The notes under the pieces: model-generated
Told to the model about the DNA's origin: nothing
Seen by the model: only the letters and a program-made list of their open reading frames with translations
Database searches by the model: none
Translations under genes and position numbers: made by a program
From: Paenibacillus ferrarius
GTDB lineage: Bacteria > Bacillota > Bacilli > Paenibacillales > NBRC-103111
Reading direction: 5' to 3'
DNA: 64,000 bases
NCBI RefSeq assembly: GCF_002027705.1
Contig: NZ_MBTG01000011.1
Span: 124,001-188,000 of the forward strand
Shown here: positions 43,792-52,688 of the stretch, piece by piece
Layout of the letters: the number at the start of each line of letters is the position of its first letter
How positions within the stretch are numbered: the stretch's first letter is position 1

Positions 43792-43912
43792 CCTATGGTT
43801 TCACCCCTTATGGCTTAGTGTTGAATTAATCTCAACATTTTTTAGGTGGAAAAGCACTTTATTGCAACATCATCAATACTCTGACTGTAAACAGTTGGAG
43901 GAGTGAAACACA

Positions 43913-44554
43913 ATGACAGCATGGCTTTTGATCCTAGGATTTGCGGTGTCATCAAGTTTGGATAATTTAGGTGTTGGAATTTCTTATGGTATTCGCGGTA
44001 CGCGTATTGGTTTTTCTTCAAATGTCGTAATCGCCATTATTTGTTTTCTTTTTAGCATGGCTGGAATTCTTTCTGGACAATGGCTTTCGAAGGTTCTGCC
44101 AGGCATTTATCCTGTCTTGGTAGGTGCATTTCTATTGTTCATTGTGGGGATCCGCATTATTTTATTAGCACTTCCGCGAAAAAAACAACATGTATCCAGA
44201 GAGGTTGAACATATTGAAACAGATCCGGCATCTATGAAGTCAATTCTGAAAAATCCTGATATGGCAGATGTTGATAAATCGGGAGATATTGGTTTGGGTG
44301 AGGCCATCATTCTGGGGGTTGCGTTATCCGTTAATGCAATTACGAATGGCTTAGGTGCAGGTTTGCTTGGATTATCGCCTCTTGCTATATCCATAACCGC
44401 CGCTCTCGGTAGTTTCATTACGGTATGGTTCGGTGTCGTTCTCGGTCGAAAAGTAGCGGGGATTCGTATTGGCTCGTTCACAGTTGGCCAATTCGGGACA
44501 ATTTTGAGTGGAATTATGCTTTTGTTAATTGCCGGCAATTCTTTGTTTGGTTGA
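43913..44554 (+). CDS. ytaF: Sporulation membrane protein YtaF (MntP-like fold)
   Basis: 213 residues, six predicted membrane helices in two groups of three separated by an acidic/basic loop (about 80-125). Features typical of YtaF: SSSLDNLGVGISYGIRG in the first repeat and LSVNAITNGLGAGLLG in the second, resembling a duplicated MntP-type cation exporter unit. Named for its sporulation-stage expression in Bacillus; the transported ion is not established. ATG follows GGAGGAG. Confidence 0.88.
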   Translation: MTAWLLILGFAVSSSLDNLGVGISYGIRGTRIGFSSNVVIAIICFLFSMAGILSGQWLSKVLPGIYPVLVGAFLLFIVGIRIILLALPRKKQHVSREVEHIETDPASMKSILKNPDMADVDKSGDIGLGEAIILGVALSVNAITNGLGAGLLGLSPLAISITAALGSFITVWFGVVLGRKVAGIRIGSFTVGQFGTILSGIMLLLIAGNSLFG

Positions 44555-44662
44555 AGCCTATCGTCATTCTCGTATCCTATATTTTACGCATGAGGTAGTA
44601 TTTTATGACATTAATGAGGATGTGATATGATAAATAGACAGAGTTGGATATCTGACTTCCCA

Positions 44663-44694
44663 AAGCTCTCGTTGTGTATAGAGAGCTTTTTTGT
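44663..44694 (+). terminator. Intrinsic terminator after ytaF
   Basis: AAGCTCTC pairs with GAGAGCTT across a 10-base loop, followed by TTTT. Confidence 0.8.
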
Positions 44695-44730
44695 CATAAA
44701 ATTGAATTTTTGGGTTTGAGGGAGGTACTT

Positions 44731-45435
44731 ATGGACAATTTATATCGAAACGAAGTACTCATTGTTGAGGACGATGACAATATTAGACGGTTTGTAGCCA
44801 TTAATTTAGACAGAGCTGGATTTAAAGTCACCGAGGCTGCTGTAGGGGAAATGGCTTTGAAAAGTCTCACCATAAGTCGGCCGGATGTTGTTGTACTGGA
44901 CATCATGCTGCCCGATATGGATGGATTCGAATTTTGCAGGAAGCTAAGGGAAGTTGACCCTGATATCGTCATTGTGTTCCTGACAGCGCGTGCACAAGAT
45001 TTGGACAAGATCAGAGGGCTTGAGCTTGGTGCTGACGATTACATTGTGAAGCCTTTTAATCCGCTAGAGCTGGTTGCAAGAATCAAAACGGTTTTGCGTC
45101 GTACCCAGAAGTTGGCGGAACCTCAAAGAAAAACACTTCAGTCTGGTTCTATCCGCCTTGATCTGGATGCAAATAAGTTGTTTAAACATGACTGTATCAT
45201 TGAAGTGACACCGAAGGAATATCAAATGGTGAAGACATTTTTGGAAAACCCGAATAAAGCTTTATCTAGAAATGAACTTTTGAACCTTATTTGGGGAGAA
45301 GATTTCGTTGGTGACACCAAAACCGTGGATGTCCATGTTCGGAAACTAAGGGAAAAGATTGAAGATGATTGCTCCAAGCCGCAGTTGATCGAAACCGTTT
45401 GGGGACTTGGGTACCGCTGGAGCAAGGAGGCTTGA
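44731..45435 (+). CDS. OmpR/PhoB-family response regulator
   Basis: 234 residues from the ATG after AGGGAGG. Receiver: EDDD (13-16), D57 (VVLDIMLPD), T in FLTARA, K in IVKPF. C-terminal winged helix (about 135-230): VTPKEYQMVKTFLENP, ALSRNELLNLIWG, DVHVRKLREKI, ending TVWGLGYRW. The kinase gene starts five bases after its stop, so the two form a two-component pair. The signal is unknown; a Pho-box-like repeat occurs before the lipoprotein gene downstream. Confidence 0.92.
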   Translation: MDNLYRNEVLIVEDDDNIRRFVAINLDRAGFKVTEAAVGEMALKSLTISRPDVVVLDIMLPDMDGFEFCRKLREVDPDIVIVFLTARAQDLDKIRGLELGADDYIVKPFNPLELVARIKTVLRRTQKLAEPQRKTLQSGSIRLDLDANKLFKHDCIIEVTPKEYQMVKTFLENPNKALSRNELLNLIWGEDFVGDTKTVDVHVRKLREKIEDDCSKPQLIETVWGLGYRWSKEA

Positions 45436-45439
45436 CAGG

Positions 45440-46822
45440 TTGAGTATTCAAAAAAGATTAGTGGGAAGTTATTTCGTTGTCATACTCATTACGGTTTCCA
45501 TTTTGGAATTTTTGCTGATTGTTTTGGTGAACTATTATTATTTTCACAATGTTGAACGCATTCTGATGAATCAAGCGGAACTATCCGCTTCTTTTTTTCA
45601 TCAATATGCCGCTGACGAAGATGTAGAGAAGCAATCTGAACGACTTCTGAATGGATTTTCCCACAATTCCGCAGCACAAGTTCAGATCATAAGTTTGAAT
45701 GGTCAACTTCTCCAGGACTCCACCGGTCTTCCTGCAAGTGATAGGATGAACGAATATCCGGATGTACAAGAGGCGTGTAATGGAAAAATCGGCATTTGGA
45801 AAGGAACTGAGCCAACGACCAAAGAGGCTGTTCTGGCGGTATCCTATCCGTTACAAACCAACCATACCACGGTGGGCGTTGTGAGGTTTGTTACGTCTTT
45901 AACGGAAACGGCGAAGACGGTTAACCAAGTTTCTGCTATCTTTATTGCCGTTGGACTTTTCGTTATTGCGATAGTAGCCGTTCTTGGTATTGTCCTCTCT
46001 CGGACCATCACGAGCTCCATCACTGAGCTTAAGTCAGCAGCAGAAAAAATGGCTGAGGGGGACTTTTCCGTAAGAGCTAATAAACGCTATGAGGATGAGT
46101 TAGGGGCATTGGCTGATACGTTAAATACGATGGCTGCCAAGATACTGCAAAACGAACAGCTCAAAAACGATTTCATTTCATCGGTCTCTCATGAGCTTCG
46201 TACGCCGCTAACGTCTATAAAAGGCTGGGTTGTAACCTTATCTGCGACGGAAGAGAATGACCGGCACATGTTAAAAGACGGCCTTGAAATTATTGAGACA
46301 GAAACCGATAGGCTAACTCGTCTAGTAGATGAACTGCTTGACTTTGCTAAATTGGATAACGGTCGTATCGCGCTGTGGCTTACGCCAGTACATCTTCAAG
46401 GGCTGCTTCAGCATATTGGAAAACAGCTTGCTCCGAGGGCTGCTCGGCAAAGGATTTCATTGGAGGTGCATGCTGACGATTCGCTCCCTGTCATTCAAGC
46501 CGACGAAAATAGGTTGAAACAAGTGTTGATTAATCTGATAGACAACTCACTGAAATTCACCGGACCCCAAGGAAGTATTAAAGTGTATGCTCACTCCGAG
46601 CTGCATCAGGTCATCATTACTGTGGAGGATACGGGTTCGGGAATCGATGAGCAGGACTTGGCGAATGTCTTTCAAAAGTTCTACAAAGGAAATATTCATG
46701 CCGCCGGGAGTGGTTTGGGACTATCCATCTCCGAACAAATCATCAAACTGCATCACGGACAGGTGAAAATTAGCAGTAAGGTGGGAAGGGGAACGAAAGT
46801 AGAGATTTATCTTCCCCGATAA
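45440..46822 (+). CDS. Two-TM sensor histidine kinase (HAMP, HisKA, HATPase)
   Basis: 460 residues from TTG at 45440, nine bases after AAGGAGG. Membrane helices near 10-32 and 165-190 flank an extracellular sensor. A HAMP domain follows (about 190-240), then HisKA with H251 (SHELRTPLTS), and HATPase with INLIDNSLKFT, DTGSGI and GSGLGLSI. The layout is that of PhoR/ResE-type kinases. It partners the OmpR-type regulator directly upstream. Confidence 0.9.
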   Translation: MSIQKRLVGSYFVVILITVSILEFLLIVLVNYYYFHNVERILMNQAELSASFFHQYAADEDVEKQSERLLNGFSHNSAAQVQIISLNGQLLQDSTGLPASDRMNEYPDVQEACNGKIGIWKGTEPTTKEAVLAVSYPLQTNHTTVGVVRFVTSLTETAKTVNQVSAIFIAVGLFVIAIVAVLGIVLSRTITSSITELKSAAEKMAEGDFSVRANKRYEDELGALADTLNTMAAKILQNEQLKNDFISSVSHELRTPLTSIKGWVVTLSATEENDRHMLKDGLEIIETETDRLTRLVDELLDFAKLDNGRIALWLTPVHLQGLLQHIGKQLAPRAARQRISLEVHADDSLPVIQADENRLKQVLINLIDNSLKFTGPQGSIKVYAHSELHQVIITVEDTGSGIDEQDLANVFQKFYKGNIHAAGSGLGLSISEQIIKLHHGQVKISSKVGRGTKVEIYLPR

Positions 46823-46834
46823 GGAAGTAATAAA

Positions 46835-46852
46835 TTTTAACTTTTTCATAAC
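46835..46852 (+). promoter_or_regulatory. Pho-box-like direct repeat before the lipoprotein gene
   Basis: TTAAC (46837-46841) and ATAAC (46848-46852) repeat with an 11-bp period, as in PhoB/PhoP-type operators; TATAAA at 46872-46877 is a possible -10. This could be a target of the adjacent OmpR-type regulator. Confidence 0.35.
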
Positions 46853-46916
46853 CTTTTATTCTCCTTAAAAATATAAAATAGAACAGTACAATGACATGCA
46901 AGGAGCAGAGCAAAAA

Positions 46917-47474
46917 ATGTTTAGTAAATGGATTTGTACAGGGCTCATTGTAACTTCTTTCGGATGGATCAGCGGATGTGAAATGCCTTCAACGCCAATG
47001 GATTTAATTAAATCGCCGTCCTCTGAAATGAATGCCCAAGGAGAGGATTTCAATTCGATCCTTCGAAATTTACTTCCTGACGGTGCACGGCTGCTGGCTT
47101 CAGACCATGGGCAGGGGAAGAAGGAAAATGGCATTACATTCGGAGATGTGGATGGCGACGGCGTCGATGAGGCGATGGTTGTTTATGAAGAGAACGCCGC
47201 TACGGACAAAATACTTAAAGCAGCATTGCTGAAGCAGCATAATGAAGAGTGGCAAGTCATTTGGGATACAAAAGGTTTCGGTAAAGGCTTGGATTTCGCA
47301 GGGCTTACCGATGTTACGAAAGACGGTCATCCCGACATCATTCTGGGGTGGTCATTGGGAGCGGGAGAAAACGGACTGGACATTTATGAATGGAGAAACA
47401 ATTCTTTAAAACTATGGACCAAGGAATGGTATCAAGGACATCTTGATTTGGATAAAATCATCCATAATAAGTGA
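46917..47474 (+). CDS. Small lipoprotein with FG-GAP/VCBS-like repeats
   Basis: 185 residues. ATG at 46917 lies 11 bases after AGGAG; an ATG 21 bases earlier contains the ribosome-binding site. The signal peptide ends in the lipobox WISGC. The exported part has DVDGDGVDEAMVVY and DVTKDGHPDIILGW, calcium-binding-like loops of the FG-GAP/VCBS type found in small exported proteins. No enzyme motif is seen. It follows the two-component pair and may be under its control. Confidence 0.75.
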   Translation: MFSKWICTGLIVTSFGWISGCEMPSTPMDLIKSPSSEMNAQGEDFNSILRNLLPDGARLLASDHGQGKKENGITFGDVDGDGVDEAMVVYEENAATDKILKAALLKQHNEEWQVIWDTKGFGKGLDFAGLTDVTKDGHPDIILGWSLGAGENGLDIYEWRNNSLKLWTKEWYQGHLDLDKIIHNK

Positions 47475-47495
47475 GTGGATGCGGGATGAAGGGGC

Positions 47496-47721
47496 TTCCA
47501 GAACAGATCAGTTCACCCGAGTGTAAAAGCCTGCGAACATACAGGAATTTCCGGGCGAATTCGGTTAAAAAGTGGAAATGCCTGCAATTGTGCAGGCATT
47601 TTTATCTTTTTCAGCCGCTCATGCAGAAAAAGCCTCAAAAACCTGCACAAACGCAGGAATTTAATCGTTGAGGCTCTTTCAAGAGCAAAAAGATGCATAA
47701 TTGCAGGTTTAGAGCAAGCAA
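47496..47721. repeat. Dispersed intergenic repeat, copy B
   Basis: From 47512 it matches 24884-25094 with about 94% identity over 210 bases, including all hairpins. The left flank has only one AGATCAGTTC in place of the expanded array of copy A. It fills the gap between the lipoprotein and FtsW-family genes, and its AATGCCTGC/GCAGGCATT stem with T-run may serve as a terminator. Confidence 0.8.
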
Positions 47722-47809
47722 TACAAATCCAAGCACGATTGAGCCTCTTTGTGTACTGGGAACGCAAATGAAGTTTAACTAGATACGTTTGATGAAGGGG
47801 TATCATGAT

Positions 47810-48937
47810 TTGGCTCATAAAATGAAAGGTCGTCCAGATTTTCTGCTGCTGTTTTCAACTATTTTACTGGTCGGCTTTGGACTGGTCATGATTTTTAGTG
47901 CTAGCACAGCTAAAGCTGTCTTTACCCATCAAAGCAGCTGGTATTACGTAATGAAACAAGGCTCATTTGCGGGAATCGGACTATTGTTAATGCTCATTTT
48001 TATGGGCTTGCCCTTTTCAATTTGGAAAAAAGCTGGACCAGGCTTGATGATTTTCTCGTTGATCCTGCTTGTTTCCGTATTAATTGTAGGTACGAACATA
48101 AACGGAGCGAAAAGATGGTTTGTTGTGAGCGGCTTTAATATACAACCGTCCGAATTCACGAAATTATCCATCATAGTGTATTTATCGGCGCTGATCAGCA
48201 AGAAAGGAGAAGGAATTCAATCTTTCAAAAAAGGATTGCTTCCCTTATTGATCATGGTTGGTTTGATTCTTGCGCTTGTCATGAAGCAGCCTGATTTCGG
48301 TACCGTGCTCATCCTGGCTTTTATAGCAGGGACGATCATTATGATCGGCGGGATTAATTTGCGCCATCTGTTGATGCTTGGTCTTGGACTTGTACCGATT
48401 TTTATTTATCTTGCGATGAGTCAAAGCTACCGGCTTAAACGGATCCAAACTTTTTTAAATCCATTGGATAACCAGTCCGATTCAGGGTATCAGCTCATGC
48501 AGTCTCTTTATGCTTTGGGACACGGAGGGCTCCTTGGAACGGGATTAGGACGAAGTGTTCAGAAACTTTTTTATTTGCCCGAAGCACATACGGACTTTAT
48601 TTTTGCCGTTATCGGAGAGGAATTAGGGCTTCTGGGCACAACTTTGTTTCTTCTTGTTTTCTTTCTTTTTTTCTGGCGAGGATTTGCTGCGGCAATTCAA
48701 AGTCATGATCCATTCGGAATGATACTTGGAATGGGGCTAGTCTCGATGATCGGTATTCAATTCCTGTTGAACCTAGGGGCTGTTACTGGAAGCATTCCTG
48801 TCACTGGGGTACCACTTCCATTTATCAGTTACGGCGGATCGTCATTGATTCTTTGCATGGCAAGCACTGGAATTTTATTAAGCATTTCTCGGGATAATAA
48901 TCGAAGGCGAAAGGAACAGCTTGTCCATTCACAATGA
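47810..48937 (+). CDS. FtsW/RodA/SpoVE-family lipid II polymerase
   Basis: 375 residues from TTG at 47810, nine bases after GAAGGGG (TTG at 47789 or ATG at 47822 are alternatives). About ten membrane helices. SEDS-family marks: FGLVMIFSAST, GAKRWFVVSGFNIQPSEFTKL, DNQSDSGYQLMQSLYALGHGG and FISYGGSSLI. These proteins polymerise glycan strands of peptidoglycan. It heads a set with two mgtE genes and uppP rather than a division cluster, so it may be a condition-specific paralogue. Confidence 0.88.
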   Translation: MAHKMKGRPDFLLLFSTILLVGFGLVMIFSASTAKAVFTHQSSWYYVMKQGSFAGIGLLLMLIFMGLPFSIWKKAGPGLMIFSLILLVSVLIVGTNINGAKRWFVVSGFNIQPSEFTKLSIIVYLSALISKKGEGIQSFKKGLLPLLIMVGLILALVMKQPDFGTVLILAFIAGTIIMIGGINLRHLLMLGLGLVPIFIYLAMSQSYRLKRIQTFLNPLDNQSDSGYQLMQSLYALGHGGLLGTGLGRSVQKLFYLPEAHTDFIFAVIGEELGLLGTTLFLLVFFLFFWRGFAAAIQSHDPFGMILGMGLVSMIGIQFLLNLGAVTGSIPVTGVPLPFISYGGSSLILCMASTGILLSISRDNNRRRKEQLVHSQ

Positions 48938-48971
48938 TCCCCCAAGGTAGACAGCAGCGGGAGGGAATGAA

Positions 48972-50339
48972 ATGAATTTCAAGATAACTAGACATGACGA
49001 TGAAACAACCAATCTCCTTACATTGTCTTTAGCCAAAGAACATAGTCAACAATTCCGTTCTATGTTTATAAGTCTGCATGCAGCAGACCAAGCAGCCTTC
49101 TTTATGAGACTTGATGAAAGGAATCGCCAGAAGGTTGTGGAGTACTTGCAACCCCATGAGTTCGCCGGATTGTTTCAAGAATTGGGTCTGGAAGATCAAA
49201 GGCTCATTGTGACTGGTCTTGACGCTGCGTATGTTTCGGAACTGCTCAATTCCATGTTATCAAAAGAAGCAGCGGCTTTCCTAAAAAGCATATCGGTGCG
49301 AAAATCTGTTTCACTTCTCGCGTCTATGGAATCTGAAGCAAGAAAAAAGGTAGAACAGTTCATGAAGTATCCGGCAAATGCGGTGGGTGCGATTACAAAT
49401 GTGAATTTTTGTACGGTGCATTTAACAGAAACTGTAGATGAGGTATTGAACCGACTACGTCAATCCGAAGAAGAAAAATACTGTTATGACCTTTTTATTA
49501 CCGACTACGACCTCCATTTAATTGGCCGTGTATCGATGCCTGAACTATTACGAGCCCCTTTGGACAAGGAAATGCACATGCTGATGAATAGAAATATCTT
49601 CTTCATTGATGATCACGCGGAACAGACAGCAGCCGCGGAAATGATGAAAAAATATAATCTCCATGTGCTGCCTGTTACGGATGAACAAGGGGGCATGATT
49701 GGCATCATAACGGTAGATGAAGTTCACGACTTATTGGAAGAGAGGCTGGGGCTGCATATTCATCATATCGCCGGGCTCAAAAGAGGGGTCCTAACATCCT
49801 CTGACACGTTAAGATCAGTTAGCCAAAGATTGCCTTGGCTCATCGGACTAACGGCAACGGGCTTTGTTATGGCGAGGATCATGGCCCCGTTTATTGCGTC
49901 GCTGGAACAGTTTGCCCTGCTGGCCCTTTTCATTCCTGTTATTCTCGGCATGTCCGGGAACAGCGGGATTCAGTCTTTATCTGTCGTAATTAGAAAAATG
50001 ACAGTGAGTAAATTGAAGGGCAAGGATAAGTGGAATTTGCTTGCTAAGGAGGCAAGGGTTGGTGTTGTGACGGGGATCGTGTGCGGACTTGTCGCATCGC
50101 TATTCGCCGTCCTCTTGTTTGACTCGATACCGTTGTTTGGCGTGATCGTCGGTATAGCTTTGACTATTTCTATTCTGTTCGGAACGATAACTGGAGCAGT
50201 TCTGCCGCTAATCGTTGAACGGTTCAAAGTTGACCCTGCCGTTGCATCAGGGCCCGTTGTAACAACCATTAACGATATTTTGGCCCTTTTTGTTTATTAC
50301 GGAGTTGCTGCACGGCTTATTCCGTTTGCATCATTTTAA
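48972..50339 (+). CDS. mgtE: Magnesium channel/transporter MgtE, copy 1
   Basis: 455 residues with MgtE_N helical domain (about 20-130), two CBS domains (about 135-255; sensor of Mg2+), and a five-helix membrane domain from about 285. The pore signature appears as ILGMSGNSGIQS and the C-terminal part as DPAVASGPVVTTINDILAL, both conserved for Mg2+ passage. It is followed after 18 bases by a second, diverged mgtE. Confidence 0.9.
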   Translation: MNFKITRHDDETTNLLTLSLAKEHSQQFRSMFISLHAADQAAFFMRLDERNRQKVVEYLQPHEFAGLFQELGLEDQRLIVTGLDAAYVSELLNSMLSKEAAAFLKSISVRKSVSLLASMESEARKKVEQFMKYPANAVGAITNVNFCTVHLTETVDEVLNRLRQSEEEKYCYDLFITDYDLHLIGRVSMPELLRAPLDKEMHMLMNRNIFFIDDHAEQTAAAEMMKKYNLHVLPVTDEQGGMIGIITVDEVHDLLEERLGLHIHHIAGLKRGVLTSSDTLRSVSQRLPWLIGLTATGFVMARIMAPFIASLEQFALLALFIPVILGMSGNSGIQSLSVVIRKMTVSKLKGKDKWNLLAKEARVGVVTGIVCGLVASLFAVLLFDSIPLFGVIVGIALTISILFGTITGAVLPLIVERFKVDPAVASGPVVTTINDILALFVYYGVAARLIPFASF

Positions 50340-50357
50340 CCGAAGGAGTTCACCTGC

Positions 50358-51695
50358 ATGATTCAGCTCGATGAATTAAAAAGTAAAATCATGGAATCGG
50401 ATGGAAATTCCCTAACCGCTTATGTTGAATTGTTCCGACCTTTTGATTTGGCAAACTGTGTTGAAAAACTTGATCAAACAGAACAATTGAAATTGATGGG
50501 GATCGTGCCTCCTCCAATATCTGCCGAAATCTTGGAGTACTTAGAGCCTGTGTTGCAGTATCGAATTCTGTACCATTTAGATGAGACGCTGGCTTCGCAG
50601 GTGCTAAACGAGATGTCAAGCGACGTAGTAGCTGATATGATGCTGGCTATACATCGCTATCAAGCGGAAAAACTCTTAAATCATCTCCCAGAGGATTATC
50701 GAAAAAAAGTACAGACATTAATGACCTTTCCCGAACATACCGCGGGCAGCTTGGCAACGGTTGACTATATTGCTGCTCGCAGCTCTTGGACAATTGAACA
50801 AACACTCCAGCATTTCCGTAAGATTGGACATGAAGCAGAGATCACTTCCTATGTTTATGTGACTGGTCATAAGGGAGAGCTTCTGGGTGTAGTCTCCTTG
50901 AAGGAACTGATTCTATCAGAACCCAAAACCCAAATATCAAAAATAGTAACGCAAGATGTCATTTATGTACCGGCATCCATGGAACAAGAAGAAGCCGCCG
51001 AACTTTTATCGCGTTACGATTTGGTTGCTCTTCCTGTCATCGATGCGCAGAACCGTTTAATTGGCGTAATCACCGTTGATGATTTGATCGATGTCATTCG
51101 TGAAGAAGCGACGGAGGATATTCAAAAGTTAGGCGGAAGCCAGCCATTAACAGATACTTATTTCAAATCATCTGTTTTTCAACTTTATAGAAAAAGAATC
51201 GTATGGTTATTAGTTTTATTCGTGGCCGAAGCCTACACCGGCTCTGTTCTGAGACACTATGAGGAAACACTATCTGAGGTTATTGCACTGGCATTCTTTA
51301 TTCCGCTGCTGATCGGAACGGGAGGGAACACAGGGACACAAACGGTGTCTACGCTGGTGCGGGCACTGGCTGTAGGAGAAGTGCATTTCCGAGACATTCT
51401 TAAAGTAATAAGAAAGGAAGTAACCACAGGACTCATGACAGGCGCTTCGATTTCATTGATTGCTTGTATGCGAGCCTGGTTTCTTGGGGTTGAATGGAAC
51501 ATTGGTCTTGTAGTAGGCATTACTTGTATGACCATCGTTATTTGGGCATCTTTCGTCGCTGCGATTCTACCGTTGATTTTACATAAATTGAAAGCAGATC
51601 CTGCTGTCATCTCCGGTCCATTTATCACCACATTGGTGGATGGTACGGGCCTTATCATATACTTCACGATTGCCAAGATAATACTTCATTTGTAA
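50358..51695 (+). CDS. mgtE: Magnesium channel/transporter MgtE, copy 2
   Basis: 445 residues, same three-part layout: MgtE_N (about 15-125), CBS pair (about 130-250), membrane part from about 275 with LLIGTGGNTGTQT and DPAVISGPFITTLVDGTGL. ATG follows GAAGGAG. Since MgtE works as a homodimer, two adjacent diverged copies could form a heterodimer. Confidence 0.9.
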   Translation: MIQLDELKSKIMESDGNSLTAYVELFRPFDLANCVEKLDQTEQLKLMGIVPPPISAEILEYLEPVLQYRILYHLDETLASQVLNEMSSDVVADMMLAIHRYQAEKLLNHLPEDYRKKVQTLMTFPEHTAGSLATVDYIAARSSWTIEQTLQHFRKIGHEAEITSYVYVTGHKGELLGVVSLKELILSEPKTQISKIVTQDVIYVPASMEQEEAAELLSRYDLVALPVIDAQNRLIGVITVDDLIDVIREEATEDIQKLGGSQPLTDTYFKSSVFQLYRKRIVWLLVLFVAEAYTGSVLRHYEETLSEVIALAFFIPLLIGTGGNTGTQTVSTLVRALAVGEVHFRDILKVIRKEVTTGLMTGASISLIACMRAWFLGVEWNIGLVVGITCMTIVIWASFVAAILPLILHKLKADPAVISGPFITTLVDGTGLIIYFTIAKIILHL

Positions 51696-51708
51696 AAGGA
51701 GAACGAGC

Positions 51709-52530
51709 ATGGATTTTATTCAAACTATCATTTTTGCCATTATCCAAGGAATTACAGAATTGTTTCCGGTTAGCAGTGTGGCGCATGGCGTATTAACTCC
51801 TTATGTGTTTCATTGGAACCTGGATCCACAATTTCTCAAGGAACACTTTCTACCCTATGTTGTCATGCTGCACTTGGGAACAGCTGTTGCCCTGCTTCTT
51901 TTTTTCAGTCGGGATTGGGTGAATATGCTGCGTTCCCTATTCTCAGGCGGAGCGTCCCAGTCTAAGAAAATCCTTGTACTTGTTATTGCGGGAACCGTAC
52001 CTGCAGCATTGATTGGTGTGCTTTTTGAAAAATCACTGAGGCATCTGTTCAGTAGTGTGACCAGTGCTGCTATCTTTCTTATTATCAATGGTATCCTGTT
52101 GTACTTTGGAGAAAAAGCTTCCGGAAAGGGAGACAAAGAGATTGAAGACTTGAAAGTAGGACAAGCTTTGGTGATAGGCCTGTTTCAATCATTAGCCTTA
52201 GTACCTGGATTTTCAAGATCCGGGGCTAGTATGGTCGCCGGTTTTTGGATGGGACTGAGGCATGAGGCCGCCGCACGGTTCTCCATGCTTTTGGCTACAC
52301 CGATTATCGTAGGTGCTAGTATTTTGGAAGTTCCCAAACTGAGAAATGGTATGGATGGACTATTGAGTATGTCCCTAATTGGCGGTGTGTTATCGGGAGT
52401 ATTTGCCTTGATTGCCGTTTGGGCCCTTATGAAATGGTTCAAAAAACATGAATTTCAGGCGATGAAACCTTTTGCCTATTATTGTTGGATCGTTGGTGCC
52501 ATCATTCTCCTTACCTTATATGCGTTTTAA
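51709..52530 (+). CDS. uppP: Undecaprenyl-diphosphatase UppP/BacA
   Basis: 273 residues, eight predicted helices. It recycles undecaprenyl diphosphate for cell-wall synthesis. The conserved motif IIQGITELFPVSSVAHGV (canonical: E-F/L-LPISSSGHL) and PGFSRSGASM carry the catalytic Glu, His, Ser and Arg, although the first motif departs from the consensus around SSVAHGV. It closes the ftsW-mgtE-mgtE-uppP group, 13 bases after mgtE. Confidence 0.88.
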   Translation: MDFIQTIIFAIIQGITELFPVSSVAHGVLTPYVFHWNLDPQFLKEHFLPYVVMLHLGTAVALLLFFSRDWVNMLRSLFSGGASQSKKILVLVIAGTVPAALIGVLFEKSLRHLFSSVTSAAIFLIINGILLYFGEKASGKGDKEIEDLKVGQALVIGLFQSLALVPGFSRSGASMVAGFWMGLRHEAAARFSMLLATPIIVGASILEVPKLRNGMDGLLSMSLIGGVLSGVFALIAVWALMKWFKKHEFQAMKPFAYYCWIVGAIILLTLYAF

Positions 52531-52544
52531 GTCCATGACTCAAG

Positions 52545-52584
52545 GAAGAAGAGGCTGTGATCAGATGATCCAGCTTCTTTTTTT
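52545..52584 (+). terminator. Intrinsic terminator after uppP
   Basis: AAGAAGAGGCTG pairs with CAGCTTCTT (short bulge) followed by a T-run. Confidence 0.75.
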
Positions 52585-52601
52585 AAATTTCCTCTTTATT
52601 C

Positions 52602-52635
52602 CACGATATAAATCGTGTATGATATATGATATACA
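52602..52635. promoter_or_regulatory. Candidate operator before the sugar-acid dehydratase gene
   Basis: CACGATATAAATCGTG is a palindrome with 6-bp arms, and next to it TGTATGATATATGATATACA has TGTAT/ATACA arms, resembling operators of FadR-type GntR regulators that commonly control sugar-acid dehydratase genes. TATGAT may also be the -10. Confidence 0.35.
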
Positions 52636-52688
52636 AAAGAGGAGTAGTGGGAAGTCCGTACATTCAGAAAATTAAGGAGATGGATCTA

